From positions 147,829,751 through 147,893,750 of the forward strand of contig NC_068357.1 of NCBI RefSeq assembly GCF_020536995.1: a stretch of 64,000 bases of DNA, written 5' to 3'. Positions 25,770-37,208 of the stretch are shown here, piece by piece (position 1 is the first letter of the stretch; the number at the start of each line of letters is the position of its first letter). The stretch comes from Dreissena polymorpha. Taxonomy: Eukaryota > Mollusca > Bivalvia > Myida > Dreissenidae. The position numbers were made by a program, and so were the translations under genes. The notes beneath the pieces were generated by a model. It saw only the letters and a list, made by a program, of their open reading frames with translations, ran no database searches and was not told where the DNA came from.

Positions 25770-25804
<35 letters not shown>

Positions 25805-25810
25805 GCGCGC
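25758..25810 (+). repeat. CA/CGCA microsatellite
   Basis: A run of ACGC/CGCA units, shared in position with a shorter run at 3213-3248 in arm A, which shows a length change since duplication. Confidence 0.9.
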
Positions 25811-25905
25811 TTATTTATCGCTTTGCTATTGGTTTCAGTTTCCGCGGCAGTGAAAATACGATGATACAACAATTTAAATAATCGGACTAAAGCCCCAGTC
25901 CCATT

Positions 25906-27579
25906 ATATCCGGATAATATCCGGCACGATCCGGCATGTGAACCGTGTAGCCGACGTGTAGGTTCGTGTTGATCCGTGTAGGTCCCGCAATGTCCTCAGG
26001 GTTCCGGCAGGCCAACACGGCAGTTTTGGGAAGTTCCAAATTGTCGTTTTCACCCGTGACGTTCAGGGAGAACGACAGCATCCGGGATGATCCAAGTCCG
26101 GGGACAACCGTATGTATGCATTGGTTGTCCGTGTGCACGTATTATTATATGTTATTAGTTATATAGAAAATAGGTGATAAGTGTGTTAAATGGAGAAAGT
26201 TTATCGTTTACGGCGTTAGAGTTTATCCGGCAAGCCCGATAAATTTTCCCCATTTAAGACACTTACCTTTTTGTCTGTTTATTCTGATCCTTTCACTGTG
26301 TGTCTGTATTCTTTAATTCAAGTTTTTCCCGGCATTTGATACTGGCAATACCGAAGTCACGGGTAACTAACCGTATATCACCTAGCTTATCCCGAACTCC
26401 TTTATCCGGCAGTAAATTATGGCAATCGACAGGATAAAAAACACATGCAATATAAATACAAAAAATCACATGGGAAATATACATTTACACTCATACTGCC
26501 TGCGGATCTGCCCGTCCCTCTAGCTATGTTAGACACCAGAAACGCAACATTCAGCTTTAGAAAGTTAAGCCTTTCAGCCGTGTCTTTTGTTCCGAGCCTC
26601 TCTTCTTATTTTACAGCCATGACGCTCTCGTACTATGTCGTCAACAAAGGCTCTGACTCCAGATTAAGCTCTGCTGCCTTTGAATTCTAGAGGTGTGACT
26701 TCTTCGCCGAGTTTTACTATTTCTTCTTGTTTTCGTGTACAAATTAGGGTTATCCTTGAGACAATCGGCCATGTTGGCCCCCTGTTTTTCGGAAAAAAAA
26801 CGAGGGGCACCTTCTTGTCCTCAGCGTCTGATTCCGTAAGAGGTTATGATGCTTTTAGATATACTTGTTAAAATGGTGTTGATCTTGACCTGAACCTCTA
26901 GCTTGTTTCTGCTGTTCTTCAACGTTAGCGGATGGTTCTCATTTCTGAACTGCAAGTTTAGTTTTACGTTGGAATGATTTATAACAAAGGTTTGCTCTGT
27001 ATAAGGTTGTGCGTTAGTCATTCGCATTTCGAAGATTATACATAAAAAAGATCCGACACGTTGAGGTACAAGGTCAGTAAAGTACGGACGGCTGAGTGAG
27101 TGTTGCATTCTATGAAATAATCTTCATTATTTGGTTTGCATCGCTTCGATCTTGTAGCGGTTCCTAGAATTAAATTTTGAAAAGTCGCCGTGATTTATGA
27201 ATGAGGTGTTATTATTATTATTTGGTTTATTGATGAATGAGTCATGGACTATCACGTGGTTTGATTTCAACTATTGTGGTACGTATACATCGTTTTGTAT
27301 TGCGAATAGTAGTGTCGATGATTGAAATGCAACAAGTAGTATATAGTGAACATTACTGTTATAAATAAACAAATAAAGTTGCAAGAAAAGTAAATTAAGT
27401 TACGAAATATCGGACAAGTTTTGTATTACAGTCATCATGCAACTCGTGGTTGATTACTGATGATCAAAACGGTTTTAATTCTCCAGCCACAAGCAAACAA
27501 CACATTTATAATTGGAAATACTTTAAGCGCGTTTTTTTTATATCAATGTGTTAAGTCAACCGCTTGGTTAAATACCTTA
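25906..27579. other. GC-richer segment present only in arm B
   Basis: This segment replaces the arm A-specific 3346-4654 between two shared blocks. Base composition at 25910-26140 and 26480-26900 is clearly GC-richer than the surroundings, and open frames exist on both strands (for example minus 26821-27108, which includes FVINHSNVKLNLQFRNENHP). These look coding-like but I do not recognise a family. It may be a decayed inserted element or a displaced gene fragment. The last 470 bases are ordinary AT-rich DNA. Confidence 0.45.
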
Positions 27580-28634
27580 ATACTGATTATAATTTTGTAG
27601 AAATGAACACGCATTTTACATCCTTATTATAAGAGTAGCTTTATAAAACACTTAAAAATGTCAACAAACGGGGTCAATTACATATGGTACAAGTGTTTTT
27701 TCAATAAAGTTTCCATAAGAATGTTCAAATGGCTTTTCACGTTTCCATAAATACAATTTAATTGGAATTCCATCGTTCACTGGTATGCATATAAATACAT
27801 ATAGTATTGATATGAATGACCATTTGTTTTCTTTGATTTGCTCACCACCTTAAGATACTCAGACGCGAACGCACCGTGTTTTGTTTCGAATTACGTGATA
27901 TTCGCTCCTATTGTATGATATATTCAGTACAAAATTAAAACGCGAATCGTTGTCTTTTTGTTCTCCCGTCTAAAATTATTTGTATAAATAATAAGGTTAA
28001 AACTTAAAAGTTATGCAGATCTTCTTTTTAAAGCTAGTAATCAAATAAGTATTATGTAAACGGAATGATTTTTTCTAGTTAGACAATTTTTCTAACGTAG
28101 GGCGTTTGCCAATTTCCTTATATTAGCTAAAAGACGTCGCAGCTGTTTCTTTCTTAAGGCATTTATTTGTTTACGTGCGTACAAATATGCGTCAATGTGA
28201 CCCATAACTATAACGCGTAAAAAAAGAGGTCCAATGACTTGCTTCGGAAATATTGGCTCTTTCAAGTATCCCTCAAAGCTCTTTTTTAAATTGTGTGTGG
28301 GTAGCAATTTGAAACAGTTTAATCGTTGAATTTGAAACACCGGTTAATATTATAAACGGATCTTGTTTAAATAATTTTCCAATAATTGGTTCAGCAACAT
28401 ACAATATTTAAAAACGCCTTTGTTTATAGTCACGTAAATACAGTACATGTACGTTTGTAAAACAAATAAATAATTAAACGATTAATTTTATTCCAAACGA
28501 CACAATGTGTCGCGTGTAGATCTATATGCGTCATTTTATACTTACACGTAGACTTCAAAATATGGGTCACCGGCCTTTCTCCCATCTTTAAAACGTTTCA
28601 TTGAAAAATGTTTGCCGGACTGGATCTGTGAGGT

Positions 28635-28639
<5 letters not shown>

Positions 28640-28666
<27 letters not shown>

Positions 28667-28683
28667 GATATATATATATATAT
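28640..28683. repeat. TA dinucleotide microsatellite
   Basis: An AT/TA run with one G interruption inside arm B. The corresponding part of arm A (about 12690) lacks it. Confidence 0.9.
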
Positions 28684-29036
28684 TCTATAACACAAACAAC
28701 ATTTTTTTTTAATTGCGCACATCATTTTCTCAATTTATATTTTCACAAATATATTAATACAATTTTGGTAAGCCATTTGAGAAATACAAGGCATTGCATA
28801 TGGTATCTGTCCAGTTTAAAAAAAAATTGAGTTAACTTAAAATACCTGCAGAAATATCACTTCTTTATGTTCACATGTATTAATATATTGAGCTCAAATT
28901 TCGCATATTTTTTTTCAAACCTCGCTGTGAAAATGTATGCCCAAATTAAACAGTGAAAGCGTTTATTTGGGTAGTAGCGCTTGTTCGAAAATATAGTGAC
29001 ATGAACAAAAAATAACATTAACTTGTTGTATTTTAG

Positions 29037-29209
29037 TCCGAATAATTACAAACTAGATCAACTAAAAATATTTTGAAAACGTACTTTTTCCAAAGCTGCA
29101 GCCGATCGAGCTGGTTGGAACAAAAAAGGGTGAAATAGACCTACTGGTACAGAAAAAGAACGTTAACTTTCTGTTTGGCAACGAGTGTTTCTTGTATGTC
29201 AAATCATGA
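29037..29209 (+). pseudogene. Arm B copy of the conserved terminal exon
   Basis: Paralogue of 13510-13684 with the same acceptor (tattttag) and the same TGA context. Relative to arm A it has a 1-base gain near 29080 that puts the first third out of frame and creates a stop. The last 38 codons still match (KLQPIELVGTKK, then FLFGNECFLYVKS). It is probably inactivated, unless its acceptor lies further downstream. Confidence 0.45.
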
Positions 29210-29811
29210 TAGCATGCAATTAAAAATAAATCCTAGACATATTTGAACATAAATGAATTTAATTATATACCTTTTAACTCATCCATTATATAAGTATAAT
29301 TAGTATTTCATCCAAAAAACGAAATTAATAATATTCAAAGTTTAACACACGATTATCTAATAAATGTTACGAGGTTTTAGTTTAAAATTCATTTAAAAAA
29401 ATTACAAGGATCCCATTTATGTTTCTGTCATTGTTCTCGCTTTATTCATTCTTTGTTTATTTACCTCTTTATATTTGTAAACAGTGGTGCCAATTACTTG
29501 TGTGTGTTGTTCTTTTTAGGTACTTTTCATAAAAGACCACATGTAAGCATAAAACAAATTGTGTCCAGATTTTCTTTCAGGCCATGCCCTGACTAAAAAG
29601 TTTCATATCTTCTTAGCTAAGTAATGCTTATTATTAATGCGTAATAATGATCTCAACGCTTGTTAAAATACAGATTACACGATTACACGGACGTCCGGGT
29701 AATGTTTTGTATGCAACATTGTGGCAACGTTATATTTAGGTCGCAACGTCGGCAACCATTACCAAACGTTGCCACAACGTTGCATACAAAACATTACCCG
29801 GACGTTTCATC

Positions 29812-30775
29812 AAACGTTGCAGTTTGGTTGTCACAATGGTGTATATGAGAGTTTTTCCGACGTTTTTTTTCCAACGTTGCTGCAACGTTGTATTTAGGTT
29901 GCATTCAAACGTTGCAGTTTGGTTGTCACAATGGTGTATATGAAAGTTTTCCCGACGTTTTTTTCCAACGTTGCTGCAACGTTGTATTTAGGTTGCATTC
30001 AAACGTTTAAGTTTGGTTGTCACAATGGTGTATATAAAAGTTTTCCCGACGTTTTTTTTCCAACGTTGCTGCAACGTTGTATTTAGGTTGCATTCAAACG
30101 TTGCTGTTTGGTTGTCACAATGGTGTATATGAAAGTTTTCCCGACGTTTTTTTATTCAACGTTGCTGCAACGTTGTATTTAGGTTGCATTCGAACGTTGC
30201 AGTTTGGTTGTACAAATGGTCTATATGAAAGTTTTCCCGACGTTTTTTTTCCAACGTTGCTGCAACGTTGTATTTAGGTTGCATTCAAACGTTGCAGTTT
30301 GGTTGTCACAATGTTGTATATGAAAGTTTTCCCGACTTTTTTTTCCAACGTTGCTGCAACGTTGTATTTAGGTTGCATTCAAACGTTGCAGTTTGGTTGT
30401 CACAATGGTGTATATGAAAGTTTTCCCGACGTTTTTTTCCAACGTTGCTGCAACGTTGTATTTAGGTTGCATTCAAACGTTGCAGTTTGGTTGTCACAAT
30501 GGTGTATATGAAAGTTTTCCCGACGTTTTTTTCCACCGTTCCTGCAACGTTGTATTTAGGTTGCATTCAAACGCTGCAGTTTGGTTGTCACAATGGTGTA
30601 TATGAAAGTTTTCCCGACGTTTTTTTCCAACGTTGCTGCAACGTTGTATTTAGATTGCATTCAAACGTTGCAGTTTGGTTGTACCAATGGTCTATATGAA
30701 AGATTTCCCGACGTTTTTTTCCCAACGTTGCTGCGACGTTTTTTCCCAACGTTGCTGCAACGTTGTATTTAGGTC
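29812..30775 (+). repeat. 94-bp minisatellite, about ten units
   Basis: Each unit contains 'caacgttgctgcaacgttg', then 'tatttaggttgcattc', 'gcagtttggttgtcacaatg' and 'gtatatgaaagttttcccga'. The 'tgtcacaatggtgtatatga' word recurs every 93-95 bases (29829, 29924, 30018, 30112 and so on). Because 94 is not a multiple of three, the open frames shift from unit to unit. Confidence 0.93.
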
Positions 30776-31184
30776 GCATTAAAACGCAGTATTTTTAAAT
30801 TCTATTTTGTTAATAATATAAAATTAAAATATTTTTTTTACTGCCAACCGCTCTTTCCAGTTTTATCGGCAGCTATGCACACTGTCGAGTCCGTTTCCTA
30901 AAAAGAACCAGTACTTGGTGTCTAAAGAGGAGATAATAAAAAGTTCCCTGAGTAGGAATCGTAGCATCAATGAAAATATGATTTCTTGTAAATTTTAGAA
31001 ATTCATTTTTTTTAATTTTACAGATCAGTTCCTTAAACTTAAAGATGCTAAAGATGAACTTTAACTCAAAATCAACGGATAAAATATTTTGTTTAAGTTG
31101 TGTTATGCATTAAAATGGTAGAATCTAGTTTCAAAGTTTAAACAAAAAATAAATAGTCAACATTTTTGTCTGAAACTTTCAATT

Positions 31185-31259
31185 GTCGCCGTGGTGTAGT
31201 GAATGAGGTGTCCGCCTAGCGATTGTGAGTTGGTGGGTTCGATTCCCAATCGGGGAGCG
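31185..31259 (+). repeat. tRNA-like Pol III promoter module
   Basis: It has an A-box-like TGGTGTAGTGAATGAGG and a B-box GGTTCGATTCCCA about 30 bases apart, roughly tRNA-sized. The acceptor ends (GTCGCCG and CGGGGAGC) pair poorly, so it is not a functional tRNA. A decayed inverted counterpart is in the left arm near 30925-30965. It is typical of a tRNA-derived SINE head. Confidence 0.6.
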
Positions 31260-31740
31260 TTTCATTAACTCGTCTATAGACATCAAATAATGGTTCTTTC
31301 TAAGAAACGAACTCGAAAATGTCCATAACTGCCGATACTAATCGAAAAAGCGGTTGGAAGTAAATATTTTTTTTTAATTTTATATTATTAAAAAAATAGA
31401 ATTTAAAAATACCGCGTTTTAATGCGACCTAAATACAACGTTGCAGCAACGTTGGGAAAAAACGTCGCAGCAACGTTGGGAAAAAACGTCGGGAAAACTT
31501 TCATATAGACCATTGGTACAACCAAACTGCAACGTTCGAATGCAACCTAAATACAACGTTGCAGCAACGTTGGATGCCCACTGGGTAATGGCTAATTTAG
31601 AGCATGGTAAATGTTCAGTATTACTGTTTCCTTACAAATATCATAACTACAAAGACAATTTGCGAATCTGAAACATTTTGTTTTAATTTTGTCAATTTAC
31701 CAAAATGTGAAAAGGCCCCTTTAATATCGCACGATTACAC

Positions 31741-33478
31741 TAGAAAGGTTTAAGTCATCGCTTACTCGTTCATATTGTAAGATGATGGTTTACAGTAAGG
31801 CTTTCTGATAACACAGCTAAATCTACCGTGAAGAATAGACGGTCGATAGTAATACGCAATCTTTAAATATCCTCGTCTCAATCTTTATTTATATTCATCC
31901 AATTTAGCCCCAAGCCACATTGTACCTGAACTATATCAAGGACGTGATGACTCATTTCCTGCCTATTTTGCTATGTACCTTCCCATATCTACTAGTACTG
32001 TTTTTTTTAATTGTTTGAATTGTTGTACTCGCGCACTTACTTATTAAATGGACCGTGCTCTGTAAAAACGGGGTTAACTGCATGTGTGTCAAGTGTCGTC
32101 CCAGATTAGCTTGTGCAGTCCGCCCTGGCAAATCAGAGACGACACTTTCCGCTTTTATGATCGTTTTCAGAAAGTCTCCTCTTAGCAAAAATCCAGATTA
32201 GGCGGAAAGTGTCGTCCCTGATTAAAATGTTCGGACTGCACAGGCTAATATGAGACGACACTTTACGCACATGCATTAAACTCCCTTTTCACTGAGCACG
32301 GCTCATATGTTTTGTTTTAATAACCCATGCTATTATTGGTAGTCTCACAATTCATGTGCACCTGTTCTCTCAATGCTTTTTCACGCGAGAAATATTGTAA
32401 AGCTTAAGTTGCAGAAAATATTATTTTGAGTTGACATGTTTATAGAACAAAAGGAGTTAAACATTTGAGATCGCCGCTATGTTGAATTTGTTTTATGCTA
32501 ACATCATATAGTATTTTATGTTTACTGTCAGATATTGAGTGGGGAAATGTTTAAAATTACCACTAACATCATGTACATAGACTACAGGCTATAAACAAAT
32601 CGACGTATTGAATGAGTATATATACAGTTTTTCAGTTTATTTTGAATACTCTTACCAATAGGCAAATGCATGTAATTAGTATAAATCTAACAAGATGAAC
32701 AAGTGCATACAAAATATTAAGCAACTATATTATGACAGTGACAGAGAACCTATGTTATATCCATTATATTTGTTATATACTATGTGAGATATAAGATCAC
32801 CGCTTTTGCTTTGTCCGCCCATCCCCCCCCCCCCCCCCTGGATCACGATCTATTTTATTATTAAAAGCCGTAATTGCATGAACGAGCCAAACGATAACAA
32901 CATAAGTGTCGCGACTTGAGTGTCACGCTATTTATTGTGTTTCTTGAAACCGTTCGCGATGTTGTATGCGTTAATGTTACTAAATTTACATGCACAACCT
33001 TTGCACGTTTGGTGTTTATGGATTTGTTAACGAACTTCGTAACTGTATAAATACAGTTAGAGAGTATAATTATTTCGTAGAACGAAGTCATATTATTTAG
33101 TTTATGTTAACGACAGCAGTGACTCGTATAGCAGTTCCAAAAAACTAATTGTAACGCCGAACATCGCTAACTAATGCACATACCGTATTCGCCTTTCGTT
33201 TACGAATGTAGAAAATATTCGGATATATTAGCTTATCGAGGCACGTATAAACAATTAATATGGCCGTATGTGAAGTTTAACATTAACGTGCAATAAGATA
33301 TTATCTCGCCGGTGTAACTTTACCAAACTTTAATTCTGTATTTTAAATGAATTAACGCCCAACATATACAAGTTTTGACTAGTTATAAGAGCAACATCAA
33401 GAGCAATCGAATATGTATAATATATAATGAATAAAGCACAACATTTATGCTTATACACACCGCAAAACTATCAAACTA
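31741..33478. other. AT-rich intergenic DNA with one TIR repeat
   Basis: No gene is recognised. It contains the TIR repeat 32051-32304, a C16 run at 32823-32838 and the left target copy of the LINE at 33461-33478. Homology with arm A here is weak and patchy. Confidence 0.45.
32051..32304. mobile_element. Palindromic TIR element (MITE)
   Basis: The ends are inverted (ACCGTGCTCTG at the left, GAGCACGGCTC at the right), and the inside is itself palindromic, with repeated 'aagtgtcgtc' and 'gacgacacttt' words and 'cagattagcttgtgcagtcc' facing its inverted partner. It is non-coding. I recall this as a very common repeat in some bivalves. Confidence 0.75.
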
Positions 33479-34950
33479 CAAGAATATGTGATACTACTTC
33501 TACAACTATAGATTTGATTTTAGTGACTGATCCTGATAAAATATCTCAATCCGGTGTTATTGACACGTCTTTCAGTGATCATTGTATGATTTTTTGTACG
33601 CGAAAGACACATAAGTCAGTCATAGGTGTTCACAATAATATTTCAACACGTTCCATGAAAAACTATAGCAAAGAGGATTTTCAAGCTAATTTATTAGCTG
33701 CTGATTTGACACCTGTTAATCTTAGTGATAACTCATCAGATGCATGGGAACAGTTTAAGAAAATTTCTATGTCAATTGTAGACAATATTTCTCCTGTAAA
33801 GAAATTGAGAATTAATCGAAGGACAGAACCTTGGATTTGTTCAGATATTTTAAATTCAATAAATGAGAGAGACAAAGCTTTTTCTAAATATAAGAAAAAC
33901 AAAAGTGATGAAAATTTTAATTATTTTAAAAAGTTACGTAATCAGACTCAAGACCTAATTAGTACAGCCAAGAAAAATTTCTTTGCAGAGGCTCTTAAAG
34001 AAAATAAAAATGATTCCAAGTCACTTTGGAGAATTCTAAAAAATCTTGGCTTACCATCAAAGAAAACCTTGTTTTCCTCCAGTGCAAATATTTGTCTTAA
34101 TATTGATGGGAACATTTGTTTTGACAAAGAATCTATAGCTAAATCTTTTAACACATTTTACACTACTGTTGCCTCAGTGCTTGTTGAGAAACTACCAGCA
34201 AGGTATAATAAATTTGGCAAATCTTTTGTTACTGCTTTTTATGCAAGATTAAATGTCACTTTAAAAAGTTATTCATTTTCACTTGTTACTGAAAGTCAGA
34301 TACTTAAATACTTATCTCAACTCAGTGAAAATAAAGCTACTGGTCTAGATGGTATTCCCTCTCGATTTATTAGAGATGGGGCTCCAGCTATTTCTTATCC
34401 GCTTACACATGTTATCAATTTGTCTCTTATACAGGGTGTGGTTCCAAATGAGTTAAAGTCTGCTAGGGTCATTCCTATTTTTAAGAAAGATGATAAAACA
34501 GCTGTTGGCAATTATCGCCCAGTTTCTATTTTAAACATTGTTTCCAAGATCTTTGAGAGGGTTGTTTATGACCAGGTAGAGTCCTATTTCAAAGCCAATA
34601 AGTTGTTTTATAAATTTCAGTCGGGTTTTCGACATGGCTATTCCACTGATACATGTCTTATCCATCTGACGGACTATATAAGGTTGCAAATGGATAAAGG
34701 TCACCTTATTGGTATGATACTTTTAGACCTTCAAAAGGCTTTTGATACAGTGGACCACTCAACTCTTCTTATGAAACTTAGTGCAGCTGGCCTTGGTCAT
34801 GATATCTTGAGATGGTTTAGGTCATATCTTTCTGATAGACAGCAGCTTGTTGATGTCTCAGGCACCTATTCATCAACTGCTGGTATTTCTTGCGGGGCTC
34901 CACAAGGGTCAATCCTAGGTCCTCTTCTGTTTTTTAATATATGTAAATGA
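33427..34950 (+). pseudogene. LINE endonuclease end and reverse transcriptase
   Basis: An open frame of 507 codons covering the end of the endonuclease domain, the linker and reverse transcriptase motifs 1 to 5, up to GAPQGSILGPLLF. It then runs out of frame. The catalytic first Asp is in LDLQKAFDTVDH; the YADD motif follows two frame changes downstream. The remaining part of the same protein is at 34986-35830 with one stop. It cannot make a full-length protein. Confidence 0.85.
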
Positions 34951-36454
34951 CATGTCAGCTGTGGTAAAAAAACAAGTTATTATTATATGCAGATGACTCA
35001 GGAATTTTAGTTTCAGGTAAATGTAAGTCTGACATTGAACATGCCCTTAAAGAAGACTTGCGTCTTGTTAGTCAATGGCTAGTTGATAATAAATTATCAC
35101 TTCATTTAGGTAAGACTGAGTCAATCTTATTTGGGTCTAAACACAGACTAAAGTCAAATTCATCCCTTGCTTTTACTTGTAATGGCAGTGTGATTAATCC
35201 AACTTCTTCGGTCAAATATCTTGGAGCTACCATAGATCAATCTCTGTCTTTCGATACTATGGCACGGTCTGTTTTGCAGAAGGCTAATGCCCGGTTGAAA
35301 TACTTGTATCGTAAAAAGGACTTCCTTACCCAACATACCAAGAAACTCCTTATTATGTCCTTGATTCAATGTCACTTTGATTATTGCTGTTCAATATGGT
35401 ACCCCGGTCTAACTCAGTTGCTTAAACATAAGCTTCAGGTTACTTAAAATAAGCTAATTAGGTTTGCTCTTTATCCTGACGCCAGGTCTCAAGTTGGTCC
35501 ACAACACTTTCGCTCTCTTAATTGGTTACCTGTCGGTAAACGTGTTGACCAGATTATCCTTTGTCATGTTTTCAAGGTAAAAAATGGTTTAGCTCCTGAT
35601 TATATGGGAGAGTTGTTTATCCCCAGGATTCTGTCCATTCATATAAGACAAGGTCATGTAGTAGGGGTGCTTTTGCAATTCCAAAGGTCAAATGTTTTGG
35701 TTCCAAGTCCTTTTGCTCTCTTGGTTGCTCCTTGTGGAACAGCCTACCTGCTGACATATCCAGTATAAGAAGATTACCTTCATTCAAAATAGCAGTTAAG
35801 AAATACCTGATGGACAGTTTATAATTTATCATGTTTATATCATTATTATCTATGTATCGTTTTTGTTTCAGTATAGGAATATTTTAATCAGTTCATCTAG
35901 ATCTAGTCATTTAATATTATTGTAATTGCTGAAGATATGATATTGTTTTTTTCAGCTTTCCTTTAATTTATATTCAATTCTTTTTATTAGGTTTTAAGGT
36001 CATTGCGTTATGTGAAAGTTTGTGTATTAATTTCAAGTATTTTTTTTAGCTTTTTTGTAACCCATAAATATATTTCTTTATATTCCTTTATAGTCTATTC
36101 CCTTCTGTGAATACAAAATGCCAAACATAGATTTGTAATGTGATAATATAATTTGGCCAATTATCTGTGATATCATTCCATTTAACAATGTGTAATCATA
36201 AGAACTTTATTATAAGGTCAATGTTTTATAACTACTTTTTGTTAGTTAAAAGCTCCTTATGTCATGCCACCAGCACAAAGGACCACAATGGAAATAAGAG
36301 TCGCTCTTTTTTGTGTTATCCTTGGTGTTTGGTGTGCATGTCATGGTTTATTTATTCTCATGTGTTCTACTATTCTGTATTATACATGCTGTTTTTAATG
36401 TCCATGTATGTGTATTCCATACCGAAATAAATCAATCAATCAATCAAAACTATG
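33479..36454 (+). mobile_element. 5'-truncated LINE, jockey/CR1-like clade
   Basis: Target duplications of about 18 bases with one mismatch (core AAACTATCAAACTA) flank it at 33461-33478 and 36455-36472. The 3' end is an (AATC)n tail at 36424-36446. It starts inside the endonuclease domain (TTIDLILVTD ... SFSDH), so it is a typical 5' truncation. The reverse transcriptase is well kept: VIPIFKKDDK, NYRPVSILNIVSKIFERVV, LLDLQKAFDTVDH, GAPQGSILGPLLF and YADD at 34986-34997. Two frameshifts lie between about 34930 and 34985, and a TAA at about 35445 replaces a Gln codon before NKLIRFAL. The first 17 codons of the long open frame (33427 onward) are target DNA, not LINE. Confidence 0.88.
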
Positions 36455-36472
36455 CGCCAAACTATCAAACTA

Positions 36473-37208
36473 TGCAAATACAATACAAATAAATGCCATT
36501 TAAGACATTTAACATAATTCATTCACATGTTAGATTTATCCGAACAAAACACGGCTAATATAATATTGTATTAATAACAGTAACAAAGAATAAAACAGAT
36601 GCAAAATAAATCTGGTTAAATAGGAAATACTTGACTTTTAAATGTACAATTAAAGACATTTAATGTTGAAATATTCAATCCGGTGCAATGTATACGTACA
36701 TATGTTTGGTTCTATTTTGTGCTACGTGGATTCTTACAAGCACACTTTTCGGTAACCGATACAACACAAAACAGTTAACACATAACATACTATGGAAACA
36801 AACGAAGGTAATGCAGTTCACACTGTGTAGTCAGGTATATGCATATATATGTATAATATCACCTATGAGTCACATTTCTAACTTTCCTATATTTTGTGTA
36901 TGCAAATCAGTTTAACAACTGATAAACGTGTAAAAGCATTGAACACATTTTGCTATGTACAGCTTAATTACAGTTCCTGGCAAGTATGGCTGAAATTAAA
37001 ATTTACATAAAAAATATGCATCATTTGTGAGCAATGAACTACTTTGGTTATTACTGACAAACATGTTTTATCTCGTATTCTTATGTAAACGTTGTGTGGG
37101 CATAAATGAACGCAGTTTTATTTGTGCCACATCATTTAGTAAAATGAATACATTAACATTCGTTAAATGTATATAGTATTTCAAAGTGATGTTCAATTAA
37201 TACCTGTA
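36473..37208. other. AT-rich DNA without a recognised gene
   Basis: No conserved frame, splice pattern or repeat structure that I can support. It separates the LINE from the palindromic array. Confidence 0.4.

Larger units (their letters stand above)
22156..25905. repeat. Segmental duplication arm B, part 1
   Basis: This block is homologous to 1-3345 in the same orientation. It differs by two insertions (22361-23366 and 23809-24071), a 50-bp tandem duplication (25114-25213) and an expanded CGCA microsatellite. No gene is supported. Confidence 0.85.
27580..29677. repeat. Segmental duplication arm B, parts 2 and 3
   Basis: This block aligns with 4655-5580 and then directly with 12572-14130, skipping the 7-kb transposon and the 447-bp stretch of arm A. 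It shows the uninterrupted target site near 28509-28513 (CAATGTG followed by CGTGTAGAT). A (TA)n tract at 28640-28683 is specific to this arm. Confidence 0.85.
29689..31729. mobile_element. Composite palindromic insertion with 94-bp minisatellite
   Basis: The whole block is bounded by an exact 11-base direct repeat, CACGATTACAC (29678-29688 and 31730-31740). Arm A crosses the same point without it near 14115-14140. From left to right it has a short palindrome (29690-29810), about ten 94-bp units (29812-30775), a left arm (30776-30940), a centre, an inverted right arm (31270-31430), about one inverted minisatellite unit (31435-31575) and a minus-oriented arm of the AAAGGGGCCTTTTCAC family (31585-31729). 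A tRNA-like sequence lies in the right half. There is no coding sequence; the short open frames at 94-base steps are repeat artefacts. Confidence 0.7.

Noticed and set aside
30077-30772. A series of near-identical 60-70 residue open frames
   Set aside because: They recur at 94-base steps in shifting frames and are by-products of the minisatellite.
31185-31259. Functional tRNA gene
   Set aside because: The acceptor ends do not pair, and it lies inside an inverted-repeat insertion, so it is a tRNA-derived repeat module.
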